In this document: in pieces, positions 52,095-64,000 of the stretch
How positions within the stretch are numbered: the first letter of the stretch is position 1
Layout of the letters: each line of letters starts with the position of its first letter
DNA from: Pipra filicauda
Lineage: Eukaryota; Chordata; Aves; Passeriformes; Pipridae
Length of the DNA stretch: 64,000 nucleotides
Assembly: GCF_003945595.2 (NCBI RefSeq)
Contig: NW_024104509.1
Location: forward strand, 1,302,001-1,366,000
Direction: 5' to 3'
Notes under the pieces: generated by a model
The model's input: the letters and a program-made list of their open reading frames with translations, nothing else
Database searches by the model: none
What the model was told of the DNA's origin: nothing
Made by a program: the position numbers and the translations under genes

Positions 52095-52535
52095 TGTCCT
52101 GGTTCCATCCAGGACAGGGTTAATTTTTAAGAGTATACAGGATGGGCATGGCCAGGACCCTGAGATTATTTTCTACTACCTCATGTCATGCACAGGAGGT
52201 GGTGGGGAATGACTGGGTCCCTTCCAGTCAGGCCAGGGGTGAAGTGAGCAATCAGGGTAGTGCCAGGTTTCATGTTGTGAGCATTTGGATGTCAATCGGT
52301 CACCACTCTTGTACACCCTGTTATTAATATTGTTGCTTTTACTGTTCGTTTTCTTATTTCATTTGCTGTTTCCAGTAAATTGTTCTTATCTCAGTCTGTG
52401 ATCTTTAATTTTTGTGCCTCTAATTCTCCTCTCCCTCCTGCTGTAGTGGAGAGGGCAAGCAAGATGGGGGAGTGAGTGAGCAGCACATGGTTTAGAGTGT
52501 TTCAGTGGGAAAAATACCATTGTTAAACTAGGACA
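52095..52535 (-). mobile_element. Solo LTR of an avian endogenous retrovirus, inside CR1
   Basis: A 441-bp insert begins TGTCCTGGTT and ends TAGGACA, giving short terminal inverted ends TGTCCT/AGGACA. It interrupts the CR1 sequence, which resumes at once with AGGACCTTGCAC. The internal GTAAATTGTTCTTATCTCAG and the G-rich GGGGGAGTGAGTGAGC near the end are typical of avian ERV LTRs. No gag, pol or env sequence adjoins it, so it is a solo LTR left by recombination. The flanking bases (TGTAT left, TATAG right) share TAT but do not give a clean 5-bp target duplication. Strand is uncertain; the typical U3-to-U5 order would suggest the plus direction. Confidence 0.85.
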
Positions 52536-53122
52536 TATAGGACCTTGCACTTCACTTTGTTGTAGTCCATGAGGTTTGCATCAGCCCAAGAGTGACAAGG
52601 TCCCTCTGAATGGCATCCCTTCCCTCCAGCGTGTTGATTGTACCACACAACTTGTTGTCTTCAGTGAATTTGCTGAAGATGCACTCAATCCAACTGTCCA
52701 TGTTACTGACTAAGATGTTGAACACTACTGGCCCAGTACCAACTCCTGAGGGACACCACTGGTCTCTAGTCTCCACGTGGACAATGAGTTGTTGACCACA
52801 ACTCTTTGTGTGCAGCCAGACAGCCAATTTTTATCCACCAAGTGGTCCATCCATCTAATCTATGTGTCTCAAATTTGGAGACAGTGTCAAATGTTTTGCA
52901 TAGGTCCAGGTAGATGATGATAGTTGTCCCTATCAATGCTGTAGTCCCATCATAGAAGGTCACCAACATTGTCATGCGTGATTTGCCCTTAGTAAAGACA
53001 TGTTGGCTGTTACCAATCACCTCTTTGTTTTCCATGACTTAGCATTGTTTCCAGAAGAATCTAGTCTACGATTTATACCTGCCTGGTATAAAGGTGAGAC
53101 TGACTGGTTTATAGTTCCCTGG

Positions 53123-53689
53123 TGTATTGGGTCTGGCTGAGCTGGAGTTCATTTCCCCACAGTAGCCCTCACAGTGCTGTGCTTTGCATTGGTAGCTAGA
53201 AGGGTGTTGATAACACACCAGTGTTTTGGCTACTGCTGAGCACAGCATTAGCACTGTAACATTCCTTCCTCAGTTGAGGGTAAGATCCTGGGAGGGGACC
53301 CAAATAGGCCAGCTGACCCAAACTGACCTAAGGAATATTCCAGACCATACAATGTCAGCTCAGATATAAAAGCTGGGGCAAGGAGCAGGAAGGCAGGCAT
53401 TCATTGTCTCCAGTGGCTGCCTGCTGATGAACTGTCAAGTGTGCTGAAGCTCTGCATCTCAGAAGTGGCCGACCACCGCTGCGGATGGGAAGTAGAGAAT
53501 AAACTCTGCTATCTTTTGCTTCGCTTTTGCGCGCGCAAGCTTCCGCTTTACTTTCTGCTTTAAATAAACTACCTTATCCCGCCCCACAAGTTGTTTTTCC
53601 ACCTTACTCTCTTCACTGTCTGGCTGGAAAGGGGAGTAATAGAGTGGCTGGATGGGCACCTGGCATCCAGTCAAGGTCAACTCACCATA
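53123..53689 (+). mobile_element. Solo LTR of an avian endogenous retrovirus with 5-bp target duplication
   Basis: A 567-bp insert begins TGTATTGGGTCTGGCTGAGC and ends ACTCACCATA, probably a mutated ...CACA end. It is bracketed by the direct repeat CCTGG (53118-53122 and 53690-53694). CR1 sequence continues in register on both sides. LTR landmarks on the plus strand are TATAAA at 53365-53370 and AATAAA at 53498-53503 and 53563-53568. A 12-bp palindrome TTGCGCGCGCAA lies at 53527-53538. No internal retroviral genes are present. It is related in layout to common avian ERVL-like LTRs; the exact family needs a library search. Confidence 0.92.
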
Positions 53690-54483
53690 CCTGGGTCTTC
53701 TGCATTCCCCTTTTTAAAAATGGGGGTTGTATTTCCCTTTTTCCAGGCACCAGGGACTTCATCTGACTGCCACAATTTTTAAAAAATGATGGATAGTGGC
53801 TTAGCAACTTTGTTTGCTAGTTCCCTCAGGATCTGTGGATGAATTTCATCAGGTCCCATGGACTTGTGTGTATTCAAGTTCTTTAGATGGTCTCAAACTT
53901 GATCCTTTCCTGCAGTGGGCTTGGAGCCTTCATTTTCCCAGTCCCTGCATTTGTCTTTCTTGACTTGCATGGTGTGGCTGGAGCACTTGACATTGAAGAC
54001 TGAGGTGTAGAAATTTTTAAGAACCTCAACCATCTCTTTGTTCAGGGTAGCCAGGTCTCATGTTTCCTTCTGGAGAGGGTCCACATTATCCCTACTCTTT
54101 TTTCTTTTTTTGCAACATATCTATAGAAGCCCTTCCTGTTACACTTGATATCCCTGGCCAGACTCAATTCCAACTCAGCACTGGCTTTTCTAACCTTATC
54201 CCTAGCATCCCACACAATTCCTGTCTTCCTCCCTGGCCACCTGTCCTCATTTCCACCTTCTGAAATCTTCTTTTTTTTGCTCCGAGTTTTCTCAGCAGCT
54301 CCTTATCCATCCATGGACACCTAGCATTTTTGCCTGATTTCCTCCATGTTGGGATGCATGGCTCTGGAGTTTGGAGGAGGTGATCCTTGAATATCAGACA
54401 GCATTTTTGGGCCCCTCTGCCCTCCAGAGCTCTATCCCAAGGAACTCTACCAAGTAAGTCCTTGAAGATGCCAAAATTTGCTC

Positions 54484-54930
54484 CTAGAGGGCTACACTCA
54501 CTCTCTGTCTCCTTTGCTTGTCTTTCCTAAAAAGCCTGAAGTGTTCCTTTCCAGTGCTCCAGTCATAGGAGCCATCCCACCCTGTCTCTGTGATGGCACC
54601 AATATCATACCCTTGCAGGCATGTGCATGTCTCTAGTTCCTCTTGTTTGTTCTCCATGCTACATACATTTGTGTACAGGCGTCTGAGCTGGGCCTCAGAT
54701 AAAGCTGATTTGCTGGCTGGAGTATCTGGAATGCCATTGCACTCTTCCAGGCATCCATTACAGGTGTTGGCATCCAACTGGCAGGAATGGGATGGATAGA
54801 TGACCCCCTTCCGTGACAAATGTGGTTTAAAGCCCCCTTCACCAATATGGCAAGTCCCTTACCAAAGATACTTTTTCCCTTCCATGTCAGATGGACCCAT
54901 TGGCCCCCAGTAGACCAGACTTGCCAAAGC
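54484..54930 (-). pseudogene. CR1 ORF2 endonuclease, N-terminal fragment
   Basis: Reading the minus strand gives an AQLRRLYTNVCSMENKQEELE-like start followed by the ITET.WD motif (here ITETGWDGSYDW), the N-terminal part of the apurinic-type endonuclease that nicks target DNA for CR1. The Asn of YTN and the Glu of ITET are kept. The middle and C-terminal endonuclease, with its GDFN-type and SDH motifs, is absent: the reading passes near 54480 straight into the linker before the reverse transcriptase. The element therefore carries a large internal deletion in addition to point decay. Confidence 0.85.
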
Positions 54931-55514
54931 AAGTCCCATGGTTTGAGTAACCAAAACCCTGACTACGGTACCATTGTTCTAACCATTTGTTGACCTGCCA
55001 AATTCAGCTGGCCATTTTGAACCCCCCTCCTTAGACCTGGAGAATTGATGAAAAAATTACTTGAGATTCAGAGCCATTTACCACCTCTCCCAGGGCTCTC
55101 TAGTTTGTCTTAATGCTTCCCAGACTGATGATGGCTGTATCACCTATGCCCACATGGAACACTAATAATGGTTAATAATCAATGGGTTTAGCTAGGCTTG
55201 GCAGCTTCTCAGTAACATCCCTAATCCAGGTTCCCAGAAGGCAGCACATCTCCCTCAAGAGTGGGTCAGGCTGATGGATGAAAGCCTTGGTGCCCTTCAA
55301 AGTAGGGCACCCACTACTATCACCTGCTGCCTTTTCTTAGGTGTTGTTAATTTTTGAATTTGTGAAGCATATTGGGCTGCTCCAGTTATCTCTGGCTGTT
55401 CTTCCAGTGTGTGTTGGGTATTGTCTTATTATCCTGCAGAGCTACCAAGTGGTTCTGTTTGGGAATGTCCAGCTGAGTGGGAATGTCTGGTTTTGAAAGC
55501 ATCTCTTCTTTTCA

Positions 55515-55793
55515 TTAGTTTCTTCCCTCTTTTTTTTTGTTTTTCCTCATTAATTCCAAACCCTCTGTGTTAATGCCCTCCCTCCCTTCCACGAGTGTCA
55601 ACAGGATGAATTTTTGCTCTCTTCTTAGTGCTGTGATTGCCCCCATCATTAGGGCTTGGAACCAGCTGCCCAACTCTCTGTCAGCCTCCCTGATACCTCT
55701 CAGCCTTTTGACCACCTCCTGCAGCTTGACCACCATTTTCTGGAGGTTCTTCACCAGAGTGCACCTGTTACTGTTCAGTGAACTACCCCTCAC
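55515..55793 (-). pseudogene. CR1 ORF1 coiled-coil fragment
   Basis: A 92-codon minus-strand frame contains LVKNLQKMVVKLQEVVKRLRGIREADRE-type heptad spacing followed by a WFQAL segment. This matches the coiled-coil and RSIRE.E.EID-like region of the CR1 ORF1 nucleic-acid-binding protein as I know the family. ORF1 would continue on both sides but is broken by stops. The 5' flank up to about 56250 behaves like further CR1 sequence but is too degraded to delimit. Confidence 0.7.
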
Positions 55794-56250
55794 GCAATCT
55801 CTGATACTCCTAGGCTTCCTCTTTCAGCACCACCAGTAGATAGCCCACTTGCTGACACATCAAACAGGTATTGTCTCTGCTGCCCTCCAACATCTGTGAC
55901 AAGCTCAGTCACTCACTGCAGCCGGAGACCTGTACAACAAGCATGTTGATGTGTGAGATCCATCTGACATCTGACAGCGTTCGTTCTGACAGTGGCTTTT
56001 GACCAAGTGGAGACCACAGTTAGTCCTCTTCAGGTTGGGTGGGGGATGACTAACTCTCTAAGTTCTCCTCGGGTACTGGGTAGGAAGCTGTGGCCTGTAT
56101 TTGTGATCTGCTGTGCCACACTCTGACTGAGATACTAATATGTGACTAATATGAGTGACTAATATGCTGTGCTCCCTGCAGCCATTTATATCTCCTGCCG
56201 ATGCTCCTGGCAACTCCCCCTCAATGCCTGATGGGCTTGTGAGGGCTTCC

Positions 56251-59200
56251 AAGTTCACAAAGGGCTCTGGGCTGCTGCTCAGGCATCCCTAAGTTCAGGA
56301 ATCTCCCTGTACAGCAAAATCCAACATTCACCTCTTGATTTGCCTCAGTCGCTGCTGCTGCTGCTGCCACCTCACTGACTGACAGTAAGTTCAGGGTAAG
56401 TTCACTGCAGATATTAACCTGGAATGCATGAAATATCAAACAGTAATCCCATTTTCTTTTTTTCAACGTCCTTGAAGCAAAGGCGTGGGAGTAATTTTGT
56501 CTTACTACCATTATTATTTGAGGCTATTGTTTATCATCACATTTGAATTCAAGGAGATGCTGCATATCCCAGTTAGGTAACTGTTTGCTTTTTTTCAGCA
56601 AGCTTCTTATTAATACAAAAACCCACCAACTTCATAAACATGAAAAGGTTACCTGTGGATATGAAGCATTCCCCAACCCTGCAGGGAAAGAACATTCAAC
56701 TTCCTCGTGGGCTAGGTAGCTGTTATGGGTTTTTTCTAAGCACTGCTCACTTTCTCAGCAAATTGGATGGTCTGTGTGCTCAAAACCCAAATGAAATATC
56801 AAAGAAAGTTGATAGTTCATGGTGTCATGAGATGAAAGGTTCACCAGTTCAAAAAAATACTTGTAGGGAAAGAGGAACAAAAGTTCCCTGATGCTAGTTA
56901 GGTAAAAGGTGGAGATTAGCACATTTTCTAATTATGTTTAACTATTTCCATCACATTTGTTTCCTATGTTTAATTTTTATGAACAAATTAATTTCAACAT
57001 GAGCAGTGAAACGCAGTATCAAACTTCCCTGTTTGGCACTTGGGTTTGTGTGAAAGAAACAATTGCTTTCTGACAGTCCAGGTTAGAGAGGAAAATTCCT
57101 GATCAGCTGGGAGGACTGGGCCAGGAATAGTATCTGAATTTTGAATACTTGAGTGCAATAGGCAGCCCTTATACTTTCACTGTTTACATAATCTTTTTTT
57201 AACAAGGGTTCATAGAAATAAGCCATGCAAAATCAAATTAATCCTTCCTTACTTTTACGTCTGTTTTCTAAAGCACCACATTTTTTTTCCTTATTATTTT
57301 AAAAATAATACAGCATTTGAATTGTGGAAAGCAAAGTAATACTTATTTAATAAAAAGCTGTTTCTGTTGGATTTTTTTACTGGAAAGACAACTTTCAAGA
57401 TTTATTCATCTAGACTTTGGTTTGTATTTCCTTTTTGAATGCTATACATTGAAAGAAAACATCCAGCCAGTACTCCCACCAAATCTCAGACACTGAGGTT
57501 TTATTCTTACCCTGTCATATGTGTTAAAAGGTCTGTTGATATTCTTTTTCCTCTATTTTTTTGCTTCATACATGTTTTACCATGTGCAATTCCATGACTG
57601 ATTGCATTTAATAGCCACATTCACATTACATGCTTTCCAACCTTGCTTTCCTACCCTCTCTCCATATTCCTCTCACCCATTTTTCTTAGACTGAAAGGAC
57701 TCCTGCAAGAATTTAATTTTGAGTTAAATCTCTTCCCCCACTGCCTTAGGCTGTGAGGCTGAATTAAATAAATCCTACTAAAAGTAATAAACCACTCCTA
57801 GCTGTGGCCTAGTGATATCTGTTGTCAGAATGTCAAAGTGAATGTGAGGACCAAACTCACTGTCACTGCTATTGAGGGAAAAAGAATCTAAAAGACCAGA
57901 AAACCATCAACATCAGAAGTCCTGTGTCTGAGACTTGAGAGGAATTAATACAAAAATAGCAGTCTTCGTAACAAAAATTTATATTTGCAATGGCCTAATG
58001 TGAATTATTGCTGTCAGAGCCAGTATTTGAGTACATGTTCAAAAAGCGTGTGGCATTACTGATGCAAACATATACTGGACATTGTAAGGAAGATGATAAC
58101 CTCCCCCCAGACAAAACTACAAAACAAAGAGAGGGAAACCTGAAGAACGGCCTCTTCCAAGCTCTCTGGGATACTGCAAGTGAGCACTGTAACATGGCAG
58201 AATTTATGAGTGTGACTAATATAAGGTGACAGCTCAGTTCAGATCTCTCTGCCTGTCTTTAGTGACACTATTTTAATGAAATGTTTATTTACTCTTCAAA
58301 AACTGAACTCAGTTTTCAGGGAATGGCTATTTTGTATTTGAGACTGGTTTGGAAGAGCTAGATATTTTAAGTGACTAACAAATGACAGCGTTGTTGAGTT
58401 GGCCTCTTATGGGAACGACAAAGAAAATAACTGCCACCTCTTCACTGCAGGCAGCAGATTCTTGCCTTCAGGATAGGCATAGCTATAGGAATTCCCAGGG
58501 GAATGAACACAGGAAAGGATCAAGAAAGATACTTTATTAGGGGTTATTTGAGCACAGGGGTGGATGGGCTATTTTCAGCAATTACTATAGCAAATTGACA
58601 CGATGTTGCCACCATTCCCTAAAAAAAACATAACTGTACAAAATGCTTGTAACAAGTAATGGCAGATTACTATTAAAAATATACAGAAGAGATTTTTAAC
58701 TGAACAAGAATAATAATGGTGATAGGTAGCTGCATACAACAGCCAATACATTTTTTATTGTCTTCAACCACAAAAGGAAAAAAGGAGTTCCAAATAGGAT
58801 AAACACATTTCAATATTAGGATGTTAGAAATATAGGTGGCTTTCCTTTTTTTTTTTTTTCTTTTATTCTTTTTCCCCCAGATTTTGTTCCAAAACAAACC
58901 AGGGGCAAAATATAAGTTAAGTGGAGATGTGCTGAGCCCTGCCTATCCCACAAGATTATAAATTAAGGGTCCTAAGACTACGAGTTAAAGGAAGGGAAAG
59001 AAAAAAAATTACAGACTTTAAAAGCACATCTTTTTTCCAAAAGACTGAAAAGATGTTAGTCAGCATGGCATCTGAATTTTTTGTGTGCTTTTGCATGGGA
59101 GAAGGGAAAGACACACAAAGATTAACTACAGAAAATAGCACTGCATGGGGTACAACTGAATGCCCCATGGCTTGCCACTACATTCCCAGCATCACAGGCT

Positions 59201-62200
59201 TTTGCAGGCAAGACCATCATTCTCTGATGCAGCCACAACTTTCTGACGACTCTGTGTGAGATTTGCAACCCTGCACCAAGCTTTCCTCTTCACTCAACTG
59301 TACCATCATGTGTCTGTTCCCTCTGGGATACAGAAAACCAGTCAGCGTGAGTGCCCCATGAACTCCAGCTGTCCACACTGTTGTGGAGATAGTCGGCTTG
59401 GTCTCACCTCCCTGTCACCTGGGTTTGTAATTTCTCCCTTGCAACCCAGCATTCCATTACAGACTAGGCTTTTGAATTTTTTAGCCCTTAAAATGCTACA
59501 ACTCAATGAACATAATTACTGAAGAATATAAATTTCTGCTAAATTTTCAGCATCCCAAAAGCCAATCCTAATGACCACAAATCAAGTTCTGCTACTTGGA
59601 TTAGGAAATAGACAAGTATTTCAATATCAGCTACAGTCCGGCCTTAGTAAAAAAAAGATGTAACGACAGTGTGTTGTTCATTTAATCATTGATGAGTACT
59701 CATATAACATTTATGGCAGTCAGTATATGTCAAGGTAACTGCAGATAAATATGTCTCATTTTATTGTATTGCTAGGATATAGCACTCTAATAAGTGAATA
59801 CATGTAAGACGTGATGTTTCAGACTTTGTATTAAGTATTCTTCATGAGAGTTACACATTTGATTGTTCAGTTGCTTATTAGTTTTATCATTATCGTTATA
59901 TGCTACTACGAACTACAAAACTGAGGAAGCTCATTTTGTAAATATTTTCTAGTTAAACAGATGATTAGCCTGCTAACCAGCAACATGAATTTTTAAACAA
60001 ATGTTTTGTGAGGTGGGCTTCAATACTGGCATTTATTTCAGTGCCATTAAAATCTTTCATGCCCTGGCCTATGCTTTTTCTCACACTTTTATTGCTTTTA
60101 TGCAGTCCATTTTAAAGGATCTTCTTTGCAAGGCTTCTTCTGTTGAAATACAGCAAATAGACAAGTGGAGATTTACAGATGGTGCACAGAATACACTTCT
60201 TAAAGAATATCTCTGTATGCTTTACAAGCGTGTACATCACAGGAGTATAAGGACAGGTAGTCACACTTTAAGTTCTACACAGTCAGACAAAAAAGACTTT
60301 GTTTTCTTATTTTGGGCTTCTTTTTCCTTTCTGTGCTTCTGAACAAAAATTTTGTGGAAAGAAGAATGTTTGTGATTAGGATATTTTCCCCTTATCTCTT
60401 GGATGCTGTTTTTTTTAAGGAGTTTTAGTAGCAGCAGCAACATTTTCACGACATTCTAGGTCAAAAAATGCATCTATACTTGGATGGCAACATTTTTCAT
60501 ATTTCACTGGGAAAGGTAATGAGACTACAAAACCTGAATTTCACTCAGATAGTGAAATTCTCTGTCAGGCAAAGATAATAGTACTATTTATATCGAAGCA
60601 AATAAGTTTTAAATATCTGTTACAATGATTTCCAACTCTTAGTGGTTTTCTAATACATTTACATGAACACTTAAAATATGATAGCGATTTTGAGTCAAGA
60701 AGAGACATAGAACTGGAAGAAATTTGATTTAATTTTTTCCTTTGTTTGGCAATAGCACTAGTGGTTTCTTATCACAGAAGAGTATACTGCATTTTGCAGT
60801 TGCAGCATGTGGCGTTAGATCTTTTTCAGGCAAACATGCAGGCCTGCACTGTATGCTTAACATTATGTTAAATATTTTATAATAAAATGACACAATTTAT
60901 AGTTTATGGCTGCTGAATTTCAACATTACCATGTGGATTATATAAGTTCCATCCTATAATTGAAAAGTAGCCTCTCACTGTTCTAGTAATACAAGCCCCT
61001 AGGCTTATATTTTTACTTCTTTGGGAAACAATTTAAAACCAAAATATTCTGGACTATCAATTCAATTGAGAAGACAATAGGCAAATGAAAAGAACACTAT
61101 TAATTCAGTAAGTAGGTATATAACAGTCATAATTTTTAGATCTTCAAAAACGTTTTAACTACAGCAGTTTTTTGACCTGAACTTAAATTTGATCCATGAC
61201 TAAGCTTTTCTTATTTAATGCAAACCAATTTGTTATAATTTAAAAATTCTGTGTGACAGAGGAAAATATATAGTCTTGTTCATATTCCATTCTGCAACCT
61301 TCAATGGTAGCATCTTCTGCTGGACTCATGTACTATTTTTTCAATAGGCTGAGATTTTTAAAAGAGCCTGGATAAACACAATGCTATTTACTTGTGAAGG
61401 CATTTAGAGCTTTCATCTTCTTTCACCCAGTTAGAATAAACTGATAAAGGTGCCACTTTTATCACCCACCGTAACATCCATTATAACACTAATCAGCAAA
61501 AGGTGCTAAAAAGCTTAATCAGCAGACTCTTTATCCATCTTATCCAGTCCTAATTTCCTGTCCAAAGGTAGCTTTGAAGCACCTCTAAAAATCACCATTT
61601 TCCCTAAAGGAGAGAAGAAGTAAATTTTGAAAATATTATTCTTTCTGTAGAACTATTTCCTATTTTATAACTGAAATAATTGCTCACACTATCAACAGCA
61701 CATCTAGAAGGGAGAAAGGTGAAATAGGAGGTGGCTACATCATGCCTTATGCCCCAGAGCTGAATGTAATTTTGTACCTTAAAGCTCTCCTGTAATACCC
61801 TTATTTTGTTCATCCAGCAGTGGTAGCTAAAAGGTTTTGAAAAATTATGATCCTGGAGAAGATAAAGGAACTGATTTAGAGCAGGAATAAGTTAGAGGAG
61901 GTTCAATGATTCTCTAGGTAATGAAGACCAGAAATTCCCAAAACAGACCATTGCGCTAGCCTTAATTTTGGAATTATTCCTCACTGTCAGAAGGTGATTA
62001 AACTATGCAATATTAATGCTGTATGCTCTATTGAAATTTATCCTGCAAAATTCCAAGCTGGTAGGCATAATGTTAAACAAATGAGATGAGATAGGAAATG
62101 TTTGTCTGTCACATATGTACTTTTGGGTTAATTTCACAGATTTCACAGAAATGATTCTGCGTTTAGATCAGCATAATGGACAACAGAACATATTCTTAAA

Positions 62201-63654
62201 TCTCTGTGATGTTTCAGGTTGAGGTAAATATATGATCCAGGCAGATGATTAACAACATAAATCCTTTGAATACTGTTTTGTGAACTGTGATGGCAAAAAT
62301 GGTGCTAAGTGTTGCCAAAGGACCAGCTTTCTGATGTGAGTTTAAGTGGTGGATACACTAGTATCTCCAAAGTCCTAGAGCCTTTCTGCTGGTATATGTG
62401 TCACAGCTAGATATGAGAATTCACTGTACTTTTAACTTGAGCTACATATCATCTATAAGGAATAGTACCTTTAAATCCTGAACTCCTGCACAGAAAAAAA
62501 TATTCTGAATACACAGATATCAGAAGGAATTTAATAGAATTTGAGCCATATGACCAACATGACCATTTTTGAGAATATTATTCCCCCAAATTTGAATGCA
62601 ATTGTTCTCTTTAAATGAAGGACTGCTTTAAATATTATTTCAATTGTTTTAAATAAAACTCTGGATAGCCTTGTGAGGCTAATTCTCTCAGATGAGTAAA
62701 GTCACTAGTACAAATTCCCTACTGACTTAGCTTAGTACAACTCTGCAACATTCAGTTGAGATTCACTGCCATAAACAAAGCTAGTAAGTGAAGAATGAGA
62801 CCAAACGGACTTTTGCTATTCTGAAATGATTCTCCATTACTGCATGGGCTGCATTCCAAAACCAGGCTCCATGTCTGGTTTTGTCTGGCTCTCATCAGAG
62901 CTTTCCATATTCTACACACACAATGCCAGATTAATTGCCTGTGTGTTGTCACTGACTAGACTGAAATACAACAGGAAGCAAGTGTAGTCCATTTTGATTT
63001 TATACGAAAAAGCTTAATTAAATCGAAGTATTGGAACATTCAGTTTCCACATAGACCTGAATAAATTGTGAAGTAACTCCAGTGACTTTAAAGATAATTC
63101 CTTAAATATACACCAGAAAGTAAACAGCTTCTATTGTCACATGTTTTTCTTGTTATACAGTACCCCTATAACACCAGATACTATCTGAGAAACTACCTGA
63201 TGTGCTTTTATGTGCTGATATACAAGTAGTCTGCTTTTGAGGAATCCATATTGTATTGTATTGCACAAGAATTCTGCTGTATGTGTTTTCAGCACAATAA
63301 ATAACTTATATATAAATTGAAAAAGCACCATGCTCACAAGAGTTTCAGTCAAAAGACAGAATGAAAAGAAAAGGTGAAATGAAAAATGCGTGGAAGAGAA
63401 GACTGATAAACAAGTGAGCCATACTTAAATAAAAGGTTAGAATATATAACTTTCATTCTAAACACTGCTTTTTTCTTCACTTCTTATAGATGAATGGGCT
63501 GGAGATATCACAGGTCAATTAAGAATGAGATGTCCCTTTACTTTGTTCAACCTGAATCACAGTTTCTAAGCAAGTATAAATGTATTGTGTGGTAAGTACA
63601 GAGGTCAGTAAGGAAGGCATCAAGTTTTTTTCATGAGAGAAAAATGATTATTTA
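56251..63654. other. Gene-free AT-rich non-coding sequence
   Basis: No exon, RNA gene or clear transposon recognised. It contains a short (CTG)n run at about 56350 and a poly-T/pyrimidine tract near 58847-58876. Open frames are short and overlap on both strands. Confidence 0.7.
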
Positions 63655-63968
63655 AAGGTTAAGCTCTTGTCCTCCTTTGGACACTCTCTAAGAGCTTAAT
63701 GTTTCTTATATTGCGGTGCCCTTCACCATCTTAACCTTTCAATTCAAATTCAGATTGTGTGCCCAAAACTGCCACAGTATTCAAGGTGAGGTCACACCAG
63801 CGCAGAGCAGAGCAGGACAATCACCTCCCCTGACCAGCTGGTGATGCTTTGCCTGATGCCTCCCAGGACATGGTTGGCCCTCCTGGCTGCCAGGGCACTG
63901 CTGACTCATAGTCAACTGGCCACTGACCAGGACACTCAAGTCCCTCTCCATGGCACTGCTCTCCAGGT
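63655..63968 (-). mobile_element. 5'-truncated CR1 LINE fragment
   Basis: Plus-strand words such as CAAGGTGAGGTCACACCAGC, GCAGAGCAGAGCAGGACAAT, CAGGACATGGTTGGCCCTCC and GCCAGGGCACTGCTGACTCA are the antisense of the 3' part of CR1 ORF2 and its 3' UTR. The element therefore lies on the minus strand. Between about 63715 and 63755 the match is interrupted by a short duplicated or inserted segment. Only the 3' end is present, the usual outcome of incomplete reverse transcription. Similarity ends near CTCTCCAGG at 63968, though the window end is close. Confidence 0.88.
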
Positions 63969-64000
63969 ATGTATATGTCTGTGTGTGTTAACTAATCTTT

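Larger units (their letters stand above)
51627..54480 (-). pseudogene. CR1 ORF2 reverse transcriptase remnant
   Basis: ORF2 in CR1 encodes an endonuclease and a reverse transcriptase that prime cDNA synthesis at nicked chromosomal DNA. Here the RT part can be followed in pieces at 53.7-54.48 kb (linker, LLGRVPWDRALEGRGAQ), 52.77-53.12 kb (GNYKPVSLT, VFTKGKS, IIYLDLCKTFDTV), 52.55-52.83 kb ([17 protein letters not shown]) and 51.63-52.09 kb (C-terminus). The catalytic FADD box reads FTED, so the central Asp pair is damaged, and the usual GVPQGS reads CPSGVG. Several frameshifts and two LTR insertions make it non-functional. It is not a host gene. Confidence 0.92.
51541..56250 (-). mobile_element. 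CR1 LINE, near full span but decayed, split by two solo LTRs
   Basis: Minus-strand CR1 retrotransposon, the dominant non-LTR element of birds. From right to left one meets an ORF1-like region (about 55.8-55.2 kb), the start of the endonuclease (about 54.9-54.5 kb), the linker and the reverse transcriptase (54.48 kb to 51.63 kb), then a 3' UTR. Landmarks are NTPGNYKPVSLT at about 53.1 kb, KTFDTVSKFE at about 52.9 kb and LEQVQRR..GLEHLS at about 51.8 kb. Frameshifts and stops are frequent, and most of the endonuclease is deleted near 54.48 kb. Two LTR insertions interrupt it; CR1 similarity resumes in register after each. The 3' end near 51541 and 5' end near 56250 are approximate. Confidence 0.93.

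Noticed and set aside
52095..53689. A single provirus bounded by the two LTR-like segments
   Set aside because: The two segments differ in sequence and length, and the DNA between them (52536-53122) is CR1 reverse transcriptase, not retroviral genes.
51627..55793. Open frames in the CR1 as host genes
   Set aside because: They match CR1 ORF1, endonuclease and reverse transcriptase and are broken by stops, frameshifts and LTR insertions.
1..64000. CRISPR arrays, operons or prokaryotic regulatory elements
   Set aside because: No regularly spaced repeats with unique spacers and no tightly packed genes; CR1, avian LTRs, microsatellites and a CpG island show vertebrate nuclear DNA.

Overview
This window looks like nuclear DNA from a bird, and possibly a passerine. 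The main evidence is CR1 LINE remnants: a long minus-strand copy at about 51.5-56.3 kb and a short one at 63.66-63.97 kb. Supporting evidence is two avian ERV solo LTRs nested in the long CR1, and a tRNA-Ile(AAU)-like SINE head at 10.28 kb. Passerines are known to carry SINEs with tRNA-Ile-derived heads, but one degenerate copy is only suggestive. Almost all of the window is AT-rich, dense in stop codons, and non-coding (intronic or intergenic). I recognise no protein-coding exon of a known cellular gene on either strand.

Layout: 1-28.4 kb is gene-free AT-rich sequence holding small inverted and tandem repeats and the tRNA-derived element. From 28.9 to 31.0 kb lies the only CpG island, a probable promoter, bordered on both sides by G/T-poor A/C-rich tracts. 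Inside it is a perfect run of 12.7 copies of GGCCCC, which reads GGGGCC on the minus strand. This is the same unit as the human C9orf72 ALS/FTD repeat, but nothing else in the window resembles C9orf72. Near the repeat there are good splice donors on both strands, so the island could be a divergent promoter. On the plus strand, the exon-1 donor at 31001, a candidate exon at 32182-32285 and a candidate terminal exon at 35084 join in one open frame, followed by AATAAA at 35177. This is a weak but testable model for a short three-exon transcript.

From 35.2 to 51.4 kb I see only microsatellites, short tandem duplications and AT-rich sequence. From 51.5 to about 56.3 kb is a decayed CR1 on the minus strand, with ORF1, part of the endonuclease and the reverse transcriptase still readable. 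It has lost most of the endonuclease and is split by two solo LTRs, at 52095-52535 and 53123-53689. The second LTR has a clear 5-bp target duplication. From 56.3 to 63.65 kb there is again nothing I can call, and a 5'-truncated CR1 closes the window. There is no operon-like or cooperating set of genes here. The items of most biological interest are the hexanucleotide repeat in the promoter island and the possible transcripts leaving it.
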